A DNA stretch of 64,000 bases from contig NZ_MVIV01000003.1 in the NCBI RefSeq assembly GCF_002072175.1, forward strand, positions 186,001 to 250,000, written 5' to 3'. Within the stretch, counting starts at the first letter, position 1. The number at the start of each line of letters is the position of its first letter. Below are positions 18,225-26,367 of the stretch, piece after piece. The translations under genes and the position numbers were made by a program. Source of the stretch: Actinomyces gaoshouyii. Its GTDB lineage: Bacteria; Actinomycetota; Actinomycetes; Actinomycetales; Actinomycetaceae. Under the pieces are notes generated by a model. The model was not told where the DNA came from, did not search any database, and saw only the letters and a list, made by a program, of their open reading frames with translations.

Positions 18225-18945
18225 ATGCGGTCCCTCACGCTCGGCGGCGGCGCTCTGCCTGGCCGCCGGGTCCTTGGCGAGCACCGCCGTGAGCAGGGCC
18301 CACAACGGCTCGGGCAGCCCGTCCGGGCGGCCGGGGTCGCGGCGTGCGTGCTGGGCCAGCACCTGGCCGGGCAAGCCGACGAAAGGGGTGATGCCGCAGG
18401 ACATCTCGTACAGAACGACGCCCAGCGAGTAGACGTCGGCCGCCGAGGTCGGCGCCTGCGGTCCGAGGACCCCCGGCGCCATGTACAAGGGTGTGCCGAC
18501 CGCCGCGGCCGTGTGGGAGGAGCCGACGGTCTGCGAGAGGCGGGCGACGCCGAAGTCGGCCAGGCGCGGCACGAAGCGGGCGCGCCCACGCGCGCCGTGT
18601 CAGCCGGCACGAGCGGTCCGGTGGTGGACAGCAGCCCCGCAGATCCCGCCGCCGACGTAGCTCATGACGATGGCGAAGGTGGCTCCCTCGACGACCATGT
18701 CCCGCACACCGACGACGTAAGGAGAGCGCACGCGCATGAGGGTCGCGCGCTCCTTGAGGAAGCGCTCGAGGACCCGCTCGTCGGCGGCGAGGTCCGCACG
18801 CAGGAGCTTGACGGCCAGGGGCTCGTGTGGGGGCGGTGACCGCGTGCGCACGCCAGACCTCCCCCTGCGCCCCGGAGCCGATGCGCGAGTCCAGGACGTA
18901 GGAGCTGCCCAGCCTGCGGGCGTCGTTGCGGGGTGCCTCGCTCAT
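18225..18945 (-). pseudogene. Serine/threonine protein kinase remnant (no catalytic loop)
   Basis: The ATG at 18945 opens the kinase N-lobe: YVLDSRIGSGAQGEVWRA (glycine loop). After a shift near 18838 the lysine strand LAVKLLRADLA and the hinge FAIVMSYVGGG follow. Two further shifts near 18640 and 18575 lead to PRLADFGVARLSQTVGSS, GTPLYMAPGVL and DVYSLGVVLYEMSCG. The segment between the hinge region and DFG, which should hold HRDxKxxN, is missing. Homology ends near DPAARQSAAAERE. With at least three frameshifts and no catalytic loop it cannot make an active PknB-type kinase. Confidence 0.75.
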
Positions 18946-19014
18946 GGGGGGGGTCCTTCGGGGCGGTGGCGTCGCAAGGCTACCCCGGGGTCCCGGCGCG
19001 CGTACCGACGACGA

Positions 19015-19045
19015 CGCCGGCCGCCCCGGTGGGGGACGGCCGGCG
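19015..19045 (-). terminator. Terminator downstream of rplA
   Basis: An inverted repeat CGCCGGCCG...CGGCCGGCG with GC-rich inner pairing lies about 20 bases past the rplA stop and probably ends the nusG-rplKA transcript. Confidence 0.65.
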
Positions 19046-19064
19046 TACGCGGTCGGTCAGGCGC

Positions 19065-19754
19065 TCAGGCCTTGGTGATATCCATCGGGATGCCCGGGCC
19101 CATCGTCGTGGCCATGGTGGCCTTGAGGATATAGCGGCCCTTCGACGTCGACGGCTTGAGGCGCAGAACCTCCTCGAGGGCGGCCTTGAAGTTGTCCTCG
19201 AGTTGGGCCTCGGTGAACGAGGACTTGCCGATGATGAAGTTGAGGTTCGCGGCGCGGTCCACGCGGAACTCGATGCGGCCGCCCTTGATGTCGGTGACGG
19301 CCTTGGCCACGTCCATCGTCACGGTGCCGGTCTTGGGGTTCGGCATGAGGCCGCGCGGGCCCAGCACCCGGCCCAGGCGGCCGACCTTGCCCATGAGGTC
19401 CGGGGTGGCGACGGCGGCGTCGAAGTCCGTCCAGCCCTTGGCGACCTTCTCGATGAGCTCGTCGCCGCCGACCTCGTCGGCGCCCGCGGCGAGGGCCTGC
19501 TCGGCCCGCTCGCCCTGGGCGAAGACGATGACGCGGGCGGTCTTACCTGTACCGTGCGGCAGGGACACGGTGCCACGCACCATCTGGTCGGCCTTGCGGG
19601 GGTCCACGCCCAGGCGGAGGACGACGTCCACGGTGGAGTCGAACTTCGTCACGGACGTGGCCTTGGCCAGCTTCACGGCCTCGGCCGGGGTGTAGAGGAT
19701 CCCGGACTGGATCTTCTCGGCGGCGGCGCGGTAGGCCTTGCTGCGCTTGGTCAT
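19065..19754 (-). CDS. rplA: 50S ribosomal protein L1
   Basis: 229 residues, the usual L1 length. It begins [15 protein letters not shown] and carries the signature [18 protein letters not shown] in the rRNA-binding domain. The frame is open upstream to 19901, but AAGGAGAAGCAG precedes the ATG at 19754 and L1 homology begins there. It is the last gene of the secE-nusG-rplK-rplA cluster and is followed by a hairpin. Confidence 0.98.
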   Translation of the reverse strand: MTKRSKAYRAAAEKIQSGILYTPAEAVKLAKATSVTKFDSTVDVVLRLGVDPRKADQMVRGTVSLPHGTGKTARVIVFAQGERAEQALAAGADEVGGDELIEKVAKGWTDFDAAVATPDLMGKVGRLGRVLGPRGLMPNPKTGTVTMDVAKAVTDIKGGRIEFRVDRAANLNFIIGKSSFTEAQLEDNFKAALEEVLRLKPSTSKGRYILKATMATTMGPGIPMDITKA

Positions 19755-19830
19755 CTGCTTCTCCTTGGCAGTCGTGGTGAACGGGCCGCGCATGGCCCTT
19801 CCACGGGGTCTTGATCGGGGTGCCGGGGCC

Positions 19831-20262
19831 TCAGGCCTCGACGGTGATGCCCATCGAGCGGGCGGTGCCGGCGATGATCTTGGAAGCCGCCTCGACGTCA
19901 TTGGCGTTGAGGTCGGCCATCTTCGCCTCGGCGATCTCGCGCACCTGGGCGGCGGTCATCGAGCCGACCTTCGCGGAGTGCGGCGTCGAGGAGCCCTTGG
20001 CCACGCCGGCGGCCTTCTTGATGAGCTCGGCGGCCGGAGGGGTCTTGAGGGCGAAGGTGAAGGAGCGGTCCTCGTAGACGGTGATCTCAACGGGGATGAC
20101 GTTGCCGCGCTGGGACTCCGTGGCGGCGTTGTACGCCTTGCAGAACTCCATGATGTTGACGCCGTGCTGGCCGAGCGCGGGGCCGATCGGCGGCGCGGGG
20201 TTCGCGGCGCCGGCCTGGATCTGGAGCTTGATGAGCCCAGAGACCTTCTTCTTGGGTGCCAT
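19831..20262 (-). CDS. rplK: 50S ribosomal protein L11
   Basis: 143 residues starting [20 protein letters not shown], with the proline-rich [17 protein letters not shown] hinge motif that contacts the GTPase-associated centre. GTPase-centre and thiostrepton-site functions are known for the family. The start is fixed by sequence conservation. It lies between nusG and rplA, after an intergenic hairpin. Confidence 0.98.
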   Translation of the reverse strand: MAPKKKVSGLIKLQIQAGAANPAPPIGPALGQHGVNIMEFCKAYNAATESQRGNVIPVEITVYEDRSFTFALKTPPAAELIKKAAGVAKGSSTPHSAKVGSMTAAQVREIAEAKMADLNANDVEAASKIIAGTARSMGITVEA

Positions 20263-20368
20263 GTGTATGGGTCTTTCTTGTCCGGATGCCGCGCGCCTGC
20301 CGCACGGCGGTGCGCAGGAGGGCGCACGAGGGCCCATCCTAGCTCCCGCGCGGCACCCCGATCACGCC

Positions 20369-20413
20369 CGGTGCCCGGCATCACAAGCATTCGCGCTGTG
20401 ATACCGGGCACCG
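20369..20413 (-). terminator. Intergenic hairpin between nusG and rplK
   Basis: CGGTGCCCGG and CCGGGCACCG form a ten-pair stem, extended past one mismatch by ATCACA/TGTGAT. It lies between nusG and rplK on the same strand, so it may end the secE-nusG transcript or attenuate read-through into rplKA. Confidence 0.55.
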
Positions 20414-20449
20414 GCGCTGCTCGCCGCGGGGGCGGCGAGGCGGCCTGCC

Positions 20450-21238
20450 TCAGATCTTGGAGACCTGCGTGAAGGAGAGCTCTGCCGGGGTGTCGCGGCC
20501 GAACAGGGAGATGAGCACCTGGAGCTTCTGGGTGTCCGGGTGGATCTCGGAGATCGTGGCCGGCAGCGACTCGAAGGGGCCGTCAGTGACGATGACCGAC
20601 TCGCCCACGGAGAAGGCGACCTCGTAGACCTGGCCGCCGGCGACAACCTGCGCGGCAGCGCCCTCCTCGGGGTTCGCATTCGAGCTGGCGGCCCGCTTGG
20701 CGGCGACCTCCTCCGGGGTGGGGCCGAGCTGGGAGACGGCCTCCTCGAAGGTCAGCGGCACCGGGTTGTAGCGGTCCCCCACGAAGCCGGTGACGGCCGG
20801 GGTGTCCTTGATGGTGCGCCAGACGTGGTCGGAGGTCTCCGGGTCGTCCAGGTCCATCCGCACGAACACGTAGCCGGGGATGCGGACCCGGGACACCTCC
20901 TTCTTCTTGTTGGAGGCCTTGATCTCGATGACCGTCTCCATGGGGACGACGGCGTCGAAGACGTAGTCCTCGATCTCGAAGTTCTCAGCGCGGGCCTTGA
21001 TGTCCGCGGCCACGCGGCGCTCGTAGCCGGAGTAGGTGTGCAGCACGTACCACTGGCCGGGCAGGGAGGACATCTCCTTGCGGAAGTCCTCCAAAGGGTC
21101 GACGACAGGGGCGTCGTCGACGGCCCCGGGCGCGGCGGCGGACCCCTCGGCGGCCTCCCGGGCGGCGGCGCTGGCGGCGGCGCTGGCGGCCCCACCGCTC
21201 TCCTCGACAGCGGTTTCCTCGAGCGTCTCTTCGGACAC
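20450..21238 (-). CDS. nusG: Transcription termination/antitermination protein NusG
   Basis: 262 residues. An acidic, alanine-rich N-terminal extension (about 1-70) is typical of actinobacterial NusG. It is followed by the NGN domain ([39 protein letters not shown]) and the KOW domain ([20 protein letters not shown]). NusG binds RNA polymerase and modulates pausing and Rho action. The start is the GTG at 21238; the frame continues upstream into secE without homology. Confidence 0.96.
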   Translation of the reverse strand: MSEETLEETAVEESGGAASAAASAAAREAAEGSAAAPGAVDDAPVVDPLEDFRKEMSSLPGQWYVLHTYSGYERRVAADIKARAENFEIEDYVFDAVVPMETVIEIKASNKKKEVSRVRIPGYVFVRMDLDDPETSDHVWRTIKDTPAVTGFVGDRYNPVPLTFEEAVSQLGPTPEEVAAKRAASSNANPEEGAAAQVVAGGQVYEVAFSVGESVIVTDGPFESLPATISEIHPDTQKLQVLISLFGRDTPAELSFTQVSKI

Positions 21239-21299
21239 GGTGTACCTGCTTTCCACTGGCTTCTTCAGGCTGACGGGTGGGCGCTGGGCGCGGCGGGAC

Positions 21300-21530
21300 T
21301 CAGCCGAGGCCCCACAGGACCAGGCGGTCGAAGATGGTGTCGAGGATACCGGTGAAGGCCATGATCGCGACGATGAAGACCACGACGACGACGAAGTAGG
21401 TCCACAGCTCGTTCTTCGTGGGCCAGATGACCTTGCGCATCTCGTCGATGACCTGGCGGATGAATCGCATGACACGCTTGATAGGGTTGCCACTGCGCGT
21501 GGATGCATCCTTGGCGGCACTCTCGCTCAT
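21300..21530 (-). CDS. secE: Preprotein translocase subunit SecE
   Basis: 76 residues with the conserved amphipathic segment [20 protein letters not shown] and a single C-terminal transmembrane helix ([14 protein letters not shown]). It stabilises SecY in the translocon. The upstream extension of the frame to 21572 is ignored because GTGAGA precedes the ATG at 21530 and related SecE proteins start there. The gene order tRNA-Trp-secE-nusG is conserved in actinobacteria. Confidence 0.95.
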   Translation of the reverse strand: MSESAAKDASTRSGNPIKRVMRFIRQVIDEMRKVIWPTKNELWTYFVVVVVFIVAIMAFTGILDTIFDRLVLWGLG

Positions 21531-21631
21531 TCTCACGATCCTCGGGGGCTCGACGGTCCGAATCCTTACCATCCCTGACGGGATGAGAAGACGAACCGAC
21601 GGGATCTCCCGACAGATCCGCCGTTCTCAGC

Positions 21632-21703
21632 AGGGCAGGCGGGACTCGAACCCACAACCGCCGGTTTTGGAGACCGGTGCGCTACCAATTGCGCCACTGC
21701 CCT
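21632..21703 (-). tRNA. tRNA-Trp (CCA)
   Basis: A 72-base cloverleaf on the minus strand: acceptor AGGGCAG/CTGCCCT, D-arm GCGC...GCGC, anticodon loop CTCCAAA in stem CCGGT/ACCGG (anticodon CCA), and T-arm GTGGG-TTCGAGT-CCCGC. The 3' CCA is not encoded. It lies directly upstream of secE, as is common. Confidence 0.97.
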
Positions 21704-21836
21704 TCAGCGGTGACCCATCCTGCCACAGGTTCCCTCGGGAGTGGAAACAGCGCGGAGGTGGGCTGCACCACTGCCACCTCTCCAAAACCTGGGACAACGC
21801 GATACAACCTGGAGAAATCCGGTACTATAGCCACCG

Positions 21837-21854
21837 TTGTCTGATATCCGACGA
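21837..21854. promoter_or_regulatory. Candidate GntR-type operator upstream of the DUF4862 gene
   Basis: TTGTCTGATATCCGACGA fits the near-perfect dyad TnGTCnGATATCnGACnA, about 95 bases upstream of the start and just after a -10-like TACTAT. The pattern resembles sites of FCD-type GntR repressors. No such regulator is encoded in this window. Confidence 0.5.
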
Positions 21855-21947
21855 TAGGTACCGCTGGCAGCTCGTGACCGCACCCCCCCCCCGCGCACCG
21901 CGCCCGAACCGCCCCGGCCCCACTCGACCTCGCAAGAGGAAGCCGCC

Positions 21948-22964
21948 ATGACCACCGCCCGGAACACCGCCACAACCCTCCCGATAGCCGGGGCGCCCGG
22001 CGAATCGCATCCCACCCCAGACGCGATCCTCGGCGCCTACGCCTCACTGCCCGAGCCCCAGGAGGATCAGGAGGAGTACTACCGGCTCCTGGCGCGGATC
22101 CCGGGCGTCCGCGGGCTCGAGATCCCCTTCAGGGACGACCTCGGCGGGACGGCCGGCCTGCCCTGGTTGGCCTCCCAGCTCGCACCCCACTGGGACCGCA
22201 ACATCATCACCGCGATTCCCGGGACCATGATGCGCGTGTGGACCACCGGCACCTTCGGCCTGGCCTCGACCGATCGCCAGGGCCGCGCCGCAGCCCTCGC
22301 CTTCACCCGCTCGGTACGCGACGGCGTCGAGGCGCTGCGGGAGGCGGCCGGTCGCGACGTCGTGGCCGCCGTCGAGGTCCACTCCGCGCCCTCGGGCGAG
22401 CCCGGGGTGGCGCACAGCGCCGAGGCCTTCGGGGAGTCGCTGTCGCAGATCATCGACTACGACTGGGGCGGCGCGCTCCTCCTGGTGGAGCACTGCGACG
22501 CCTTCGTGGCGCCCGACCTGGGAGAGAAGCAGCTGCTCGGGATCGACGAGGAGCTGGAGGTCCTGCACGTCCTCAACCACCCCCGCGCGCGCATGTCCCT
22601 CAATTGGGGCCGCTCGGCCCTCGAGGCTCGCGACGCTGCCACCGCCCTGGAGCATGTGCGCCTCGCCCGCGCCGCCGGGATGCTGGAGGGGGTCATGTTC
22701 TCCGGGGCCGGCCCTGCGGATACCCGCTACGCGAAGGCCTGGATGGATGGGCATCTGCCCCTCGATGTCGACGAGCCGGGCTCGGTGATGAGCGCTGAGG
22801 ATGTGCGCGCCTGCGCGCTGGCCGCACTGGAGCCCATCGAGGGCCCCGAGGAGAACATCGCCCCGGTCTCCTACCTCGGAGCCAAGTGCCAGGTCCCAAC
22901 CGAGGCCGCCCCCGAGCAGCGCCTGTCGTTCCTCACCCACATCCTCGACGCCACCCGCATCTAA
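21948..22964 (+). CDS. DUF4862 family protein (TIM-barrel-like)
   Basis: A 338-residue soluble protein matching the DUF4862 family in overall sequence (ILGAYASLPEP near the N-terminus, RGLEIPFRDDLGG, ITAIPGTMMRV, and YLGAKCQVP near the C-terminus). A TIM-barrel sugar-isomerase-like fold is likely from the periodic strand-helix pattern with charged ends (AAVEVHSAP, LLVEHCDAF, MSLNWGRSAL). It is monocistronic behind a GntR-type dyad, which suggests induction by a carbon source. The reaction is unknown. Confidence 0.7.
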   Translation: MTTARNTATTLPIAGAPGESHPTPDAILGAYASLPEPQEDQEEYYRLLARIPGVRGLEIPFRDDLGGTAGLPWLASQLAPHWDRNIITAIPGTMMRVWTTGTFGLASTDRQGRAAALAFTRSVRDGVEALREAAGRDVVAAVEVHSAPSGEPGVAHSAEAFGESLSQIIDYDWGGALLLVEHCDAFVAPDLGEKQLLGIDEELEVLHVLNHPRARMSLNWGRSALEARDAATALEHVRLARAAGMLEGVMFSGAGPADTRYAKAWMDGHLPLDVDEPGSVMSAEDVRACALAALEPIEGPEENIAPVSYLGAKCQVPTEAAPEQRLSFLTHILDATRI

Positions 22965-22985
22965 CCGATCACCCCTTCTTATCGC

Positions 22986-23055
22986 CGAGACCGGTCGAAA
23001 ATAGGAGCGAGACCGGTCGAAATCCTGGCCGAAACCGGTTCTCGGACCGGTCTCG
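22986..23055. repeat. GACCGGTC repeat array, site 1 (four units)
   Basis: CGAGACCGGTCGA occurs at 22986-22998 and 23008-23020, followed by variant and inverted units at 23030-23042 and 23043-23055 (CGGACCGGTCTCG). The array is bordered by CACCCCTTCT on the left and GATGGGGGA on the right, which are roughly complementary, so the whole unit can fold on itself. It lies between the DUF4862 stop and a truncated rhodanese-domain remnant. Confidence 0.85.
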
Positions 23056-23078
23056 ATGGGGGAACCGGCGGCAGGTTG

Positions 23079-23231
23079 CGGGGTGACCTGCGCGGCCGCG
23101 TCGCGACCCGTATCCTCCTTCAAGAGGGGCGTGAGGCGCGCAATCTCGACGGCGGCTACCGCACCTGGTCCGCGGCTGGCGGGGCCGGCACTCGGGACGA
23201 CGCCGCAGCGCCCTCGATGAAGGAGGAATGA
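23079..23231 (+). pseudogene. C-terminal remnant of a CoA-disulfide reductase/rhodanese fusion
   Basis: One frame reads DLRGRVATRILLQEGREA then RNLDGGYRTW before a stop at 23229-23231. The LRG...RIL...G..vrNLdGGYrTW pattern is the end of the rhodanese domain found in CoADR-Rhd type FAD oxidoreductases. Everything upstream is missing, and the remnant begins within about 25 bases of the repeat array. Its stop codon overlaps the start region of the CstR-like gene, so the two once formed a coupled operon. Confidence 0.6.
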
Positions 23232-23233
23232 CC

Positions 23234-23504
23234 ATGGGCATCGCGCTCGACCCCACGGACCTGCGTCCCGCGCTGACCCGCCTCAAGCGGGCGCGCGGGC
23301 AGCTCGACGCCGTCATCCGCATGGTTGGAGGAGGGCCGTGACTGCGAGGATGTCGTCGTGCAGGTCGCGGCTGTGAGCAAAACGGTGGACCGCGCGGGGC
23401 TTGCCATCATCGCCTCCGGGATGCGCGCCTGCCTCGCGGAGGACCCGTCCGGCCAGACCTTGGACGCCACGCGCCTGGAGAAGCTCTTCATGTCCCTGGC
23501 ATGA
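23234..23504 (+). pseudogene. CsoR/CstR family repressor with a one-base frameshift
   Basis: The ATG at 23234 has AGGAGG upstream and encodes RLKRARGQLDAVIRMV, the first helix of the CsoR/RcnR family, before a premature stop. Removing one G near 23325-23330 continues the helix bundle as EEGRDCEDVVVQVAAVSKTV, then AIIASGMRACLAE, to the stop at 23504 (89 codons in total). The cysteine pair without the copper-ligand histidine resembles CstR persulfide sensors more than copper CsoR. The truncated rhodanese protein upstream supports that. It is inactive as written unless the extra base is an error. Confidence 0.75.
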
Positions 23505-23554
23505 AGGCGCGGGGCGGGTTGGCGGCATCTCGAGCGCAAATCTTGCCGTGCTGA

Positions 23555-23589
23555 TCGACCGGTCTCGTTCCTAATATCGACCGGTCTCG
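23555..23589. repeat. GACCGGTC repeat array, site 2 (two units)
   Basis: TCGACCGGTCTCG occurs at 23555-23567 and 23577-23589, both in the same orientation (inverse of site 1), followed by a G-rich stretch. It lies between the CstR-like pseudogene and the aminotransferase gene. Confidence 0.85.
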
Positions 23590-23650
23590 CGAGAGGGCGG
23601 GAGGGAGCGCGTGACATGCGGATAACACGGCCCATGGGAGCATGGGTGCT

Positions 23651-24874
23651 GTGAGCACAGTGAGCACCTCCTCCGCGCGCCGCGTCTCCGCGCGCCTGTC
23701 CGCCATCGCCCCCTCCGCCACCCTCGCCGTCGATGCCAAGGCCAAGGCCCTCACGGCCGCCGGCCGGCCGGTCATCGGCTTCGGCGCCGGCGAGCCCGAC
23801 TTCGCCACCCCCGACTACATCGTCGAAGCCGCGATCGCCGCCGCCAAGGACCCGGCCAACCACAAGTACTCCCCCGCCAAGGGCCTGCCCGCGCTGCGCG
23901 AGGCCATCGCCGCCAAGACTCTGCGCGACTCCGGATACGAGGTCTCCCCCGACGACATCCTCGTCACCAACGGTGGCAAGCAGGCCGTCTTCCAGGCCTT
24001 CGCCTCCATCCTCGACCCAGGCGACGAGGCCCTCCTGCCCGCCCCCTACTGGACCACCTACCCCGAGGTCATCGCCCTGGCCGGCGGCATCGCGGTGGAG
24101 GTCTTCGCCGGCGCGGACCAGGAGTACAAGGTCACCGTCGAGCAGCTGGAGGCCGCCCGCACCGAGCGGACGAAGCTCCTGCTCCTGTGCTCGCCGTCGA
24201 ACCCCACCGGCTCGGTCTACACGCCCGCTGAGCTCACCGCCATCGGGCAGTGGGCCCTCGAGTACGGCATCTGGGTCATCACCGATGAGATCTACGAGCA
24301 CCTCCTCTACGACGACGCCGAGCCCGCCCACATCGTGGCGCTCGTCCCCGAGCTGGCCGATCAGACCATCGTCCTCAACGGCGTGGCCAAGACCTACGCC
24401 ATGACGGGCTGGCGCGTGGGCTGGATGATCGGCCCGAGCGACGTCATCAAGGCCGCCACGAACCTCCAGTCGCACCTGTCCTCCAACGTCGCCAATGTGT
24501 CCCAGCGGGCCGCGCTCGCGGCGGTGGCCGGGGACCTGTCCGCCGTGGCGCGGATGCGGGAGGCTTTCGACCGTCGTCGGAAGGTCATGGTGGAGATGCT
24601 CTCGGCCATCGACGGACTCGCCGTCCCGACGCCGCAGGGCGCCTTCTACGCCTACCCGAGCATCGAGGCGCTGATCGGGAAGTCCCTGCGCGGGACGGTC
24701 ATCGACTCCTCCGCCACGCTGGCCTCGCTCGCCCTCGAGCACGCCGAGGTCGCGGTGGTGCCGGGTGAGGCCTTCGGCCCGTCCGGATTCCTGCGCCTGT
24801 CCTACGCCACGAGCGACGACGCGATCACCGAGGGCGTGGGGCGCCTCCAGGCGCTTCTGGCCGAGGTCGCCTGA
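23651..24874 (+). CDS. Class I pyridoxal-phosphate aminotransferase, aspartate aminotransferase type
   Basis: About 407 residues of fold-type I aminotransferase. [14 protein letters not shown] is the N-terminal substrate arm, [10 protein letters not shown] and [11 protein letters not shown] bind the cofactor, [16 protein letters not shown] contains the PLP-binding lysine, and [11 protein letters not shown] carries the carboxylate-binding arginine. It most resembles class Ib AspC, which transaminates aspartate and 2-oxoglutarate. The GTG at 23651 has GGGAG at a good distance; an ATG three codons upstream is too close to it. The gene is flanked by GACCGGTC arrays on both sides. Confidence 0.9.
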   Translation: MSTVSTSSARRVSARLSAIAPSATLAVDAKAKALTAAGRPVIGFGAGEPDFATPDYIVEAAIAAAKDPANHKYSPAKGLPALREAIAAKTLRDSGYEVSPDDILVTNGGKQAVFQAFASILDPGDEALLPAPYWTTYPEVIALAGGIAVEVFAGADQEYKVTVEQLEAARTERTKLLLLCSPSNPTGSVYTPAELTAIGQWALEYGIWVITDEIYEHLLYDDAEPAHIVALVPELADQTIVLNGVAKTYAMTGWRVGWMIGPSDVIKAATNLQSHLSSNVANVSQRAALAAVAGDLSAVARMREAFDRRRKVMVEMLSAIDGLAVPTPQGAFYAYPSIEALIGKSLRGTVIDSSATLASLALEHAEVAVVPGEAFGPSGFLRLSYATSDDAITEGVGRLQALLAEVA

Positions 24875-24988
24875 GCACCCGTCCGCCGGACGGGTTTCCC
24901 TGCGCGGAAGGCAGCAGGCCGCCGGCGCCGCCCGATCACCCCTCGGAGGCGCCCGAGCCGGAATGAGCGCACGCTCCTGTGCGCCATG

Positions 24989-25023
24989 TGAACCGGTCTC
25001 GGCGCTGTTTTCGACCGGTCTCG
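24989..25023. repeat. GACCGGTC repeat array, site 3 (two units)
   Basis: TGAACCGGTCTCG (24989-25001) and TCGACCGGTCTCG (25011-25023), followed by GTGAGGGGGA. This matches the right half of the complete element at 38012-38101. It lies between the convergent aminotransferase and phosphotransferase genes. Confidence 0.85.
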
Positions 25024-25046
25024 GTGAGGGGGAAGGAGGGGCGGTG

Positions 25047-26294
25047 TCAGTGGGGGCCGCGGCGGGCTTGGAGCTCGCGGGCCTGGGCGAGCCAGGTCTC
25101 GGCGCGGGCCAGGCGTCCCTCGGCGTCGGAGCGCCATGGGCCGCCATCCTCGCGCCGGGCGCCTGCCACGAGGGACAGCACCACGCCGGCGGCCCGCGCC
25201 CGCAGCGCTACGGGATCCACCCGCTTCTCGGCCAGGCGAGTCCAGGTCTCCAGGGCCGGGCGCAGGCGAGGGTAGGAGGCGGGGGCGAGGTGGTCGAGGA
25301 CGCTGACGTGCCCGAGCAGGCAGGCGAGGTCGTCCACGCGCCGCCCGGGCCCGAGGGAGTCCACGTCGAGCAGGCAGGAGACGGACTCGCCATCCATGAG
25401 CACGTTGGCCTCGTAGAAGTCGCCGTGAACCGGCGCCACCGGGCCCGGGTCCGAGGTGGCCATGAGCTGGGCGACGCCGTCGGCGATGGCCCGGGCGCGC
25501 GAGGCGTGCTCGGGCAGCACGGTGGCGGCGGCGTGGGCGTAGTGGCGGGCGCGGTCGGACCAGGCCGGATGTACCGGCAGGTCCAGGCAGGCCCGCGGAA
25601 GAGCGTCGAGCAGGCCGGTGAGGTTGTTGAAGACACGGGTGGCCTGCTCGGGATCCATACCTCGGCTGAGCAGCCCGGACAGGGACCTCCCCTTGCCGGT
25701 GGACAGCAGAACAAGGCCATCGGGGTCATCCCGCAGCACCTCGGGGGCGGGGACCCCGGCCGCGGTGAGCATCCGGTGCCGGTGGGCGAGGGCCCTCGAC
25801 TGGGAGGGGCGCAGCACCTTGGCGTAGGCGGTGGAGGAATCGGCGAAGGTCACCTTGACCACCGCGCGGCGCGTGGGCCGGTAAGCCACCATCATCGCCT
25901 TGACCGGGGACCCCAAGCGCTGGGAGAGCAGGGAGGGCGTGCAGGCCACGGGGAGGGCGGGGAGCTCGGGGTCCCCGGGGTGGCGCCACACGTGGACGGC
26001 CGGCCCGTCCCCGCCGGTGGGCGCCACGCGGGTCAGGCCCGGCGCCTGCGGATTGGTCAGTCGCGCCGTCGTCGCGCACAGGTACTCGGTGGAGCGTCGC
26101 CCATCCGCGGATAGCACGACGGCGGTGTAGCCCACGGACACGCCCGCACCGGGGCGGTGGTGGACGGAATGGACCTCCCAGGAGTCCAAGCGCCTGCCCG
26201 CGGGGGCGAGGGCCGCGGACAGGACGGAGGCCGCTCGGGGCCCGGTGAGGAGCGCGACCTCCTCGGGCTCGCGGGATGCCGACGATGGACTCAT
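25047..26294 (-). CDS. Aminoglycoside-phosphotransferase (APH) family kinase
   Basis: 415 residues with a protein-kinase-like fold of the APH/choline kinase superfamily. The C-lobe contains VHGDFYEANVLMD (catalytic HGDxxxxN) and CLLDVDSLGPG (metal-binding DxD). The N-lobe has AVVKVTFADSSTAYAKVLRP. The substrate is unknown; nothing indicates antibiotic resistance specifically. I start at the ATG at 26294 because the longer frame overlaps the divergent adenosine deaminase gene and has no homology. Divergent transcription from a 73-base spacer. Confidence 0.82.
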   Translation of the reverse strand: MSPSSASREPEEVALLTGPRAASVLSAALAPAGRRLDSWEVHSVHHRPGAGVSVGYTAVVLSADGRRSTEYLCATTARLTNPQAPGLTRVAPTGGDGPAVHVWRHPGDPELPALPVACTPSLLSQRLGSPVKAMMVAYRPTRRAVVKVTFADSSTAYAKVLRPSQSRALAHRHRMLTAAGVPAPEVLRDDPDGLVLLSTGKGRSLSGLLSRGMDPEQATRVFNNLTGLLDALPRACLDLPVHPAWSDRARHYAHAAATVLPEHASRARAIADGVAQLMATSDPGPVAPVHGDFYEANVLMDGESVSCLLDVDSLGPGRRVDDLACLLGHVSVLDHLAPASYPRLRPALETWTRLAEKRVDPVALRARAAGVVLSLVAGARREDGGPWRSDAEGRLARAETWLAQARELQARRGPH

Positions 26295-26367
26295 GCCGAT
26301 AAGTCTGCCGCACTCAGCACCGGCGCACATCCGATCACCGGGCGGTCCTCGTGGGAGAATCGCCTCC

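Noticed and set aside
22986-23589. CRISPR array
   Set aside because: Repeat units are 13 bases, variable in orientation and spacing, with no spacer-like unique segments of constant length and no cas genes.
25047-26294. Aminoglycoside resistance gene
   Set aside because: Only the general kinase-fold motifs are present and the context is housekeeping; family membership does not indicate resistance.
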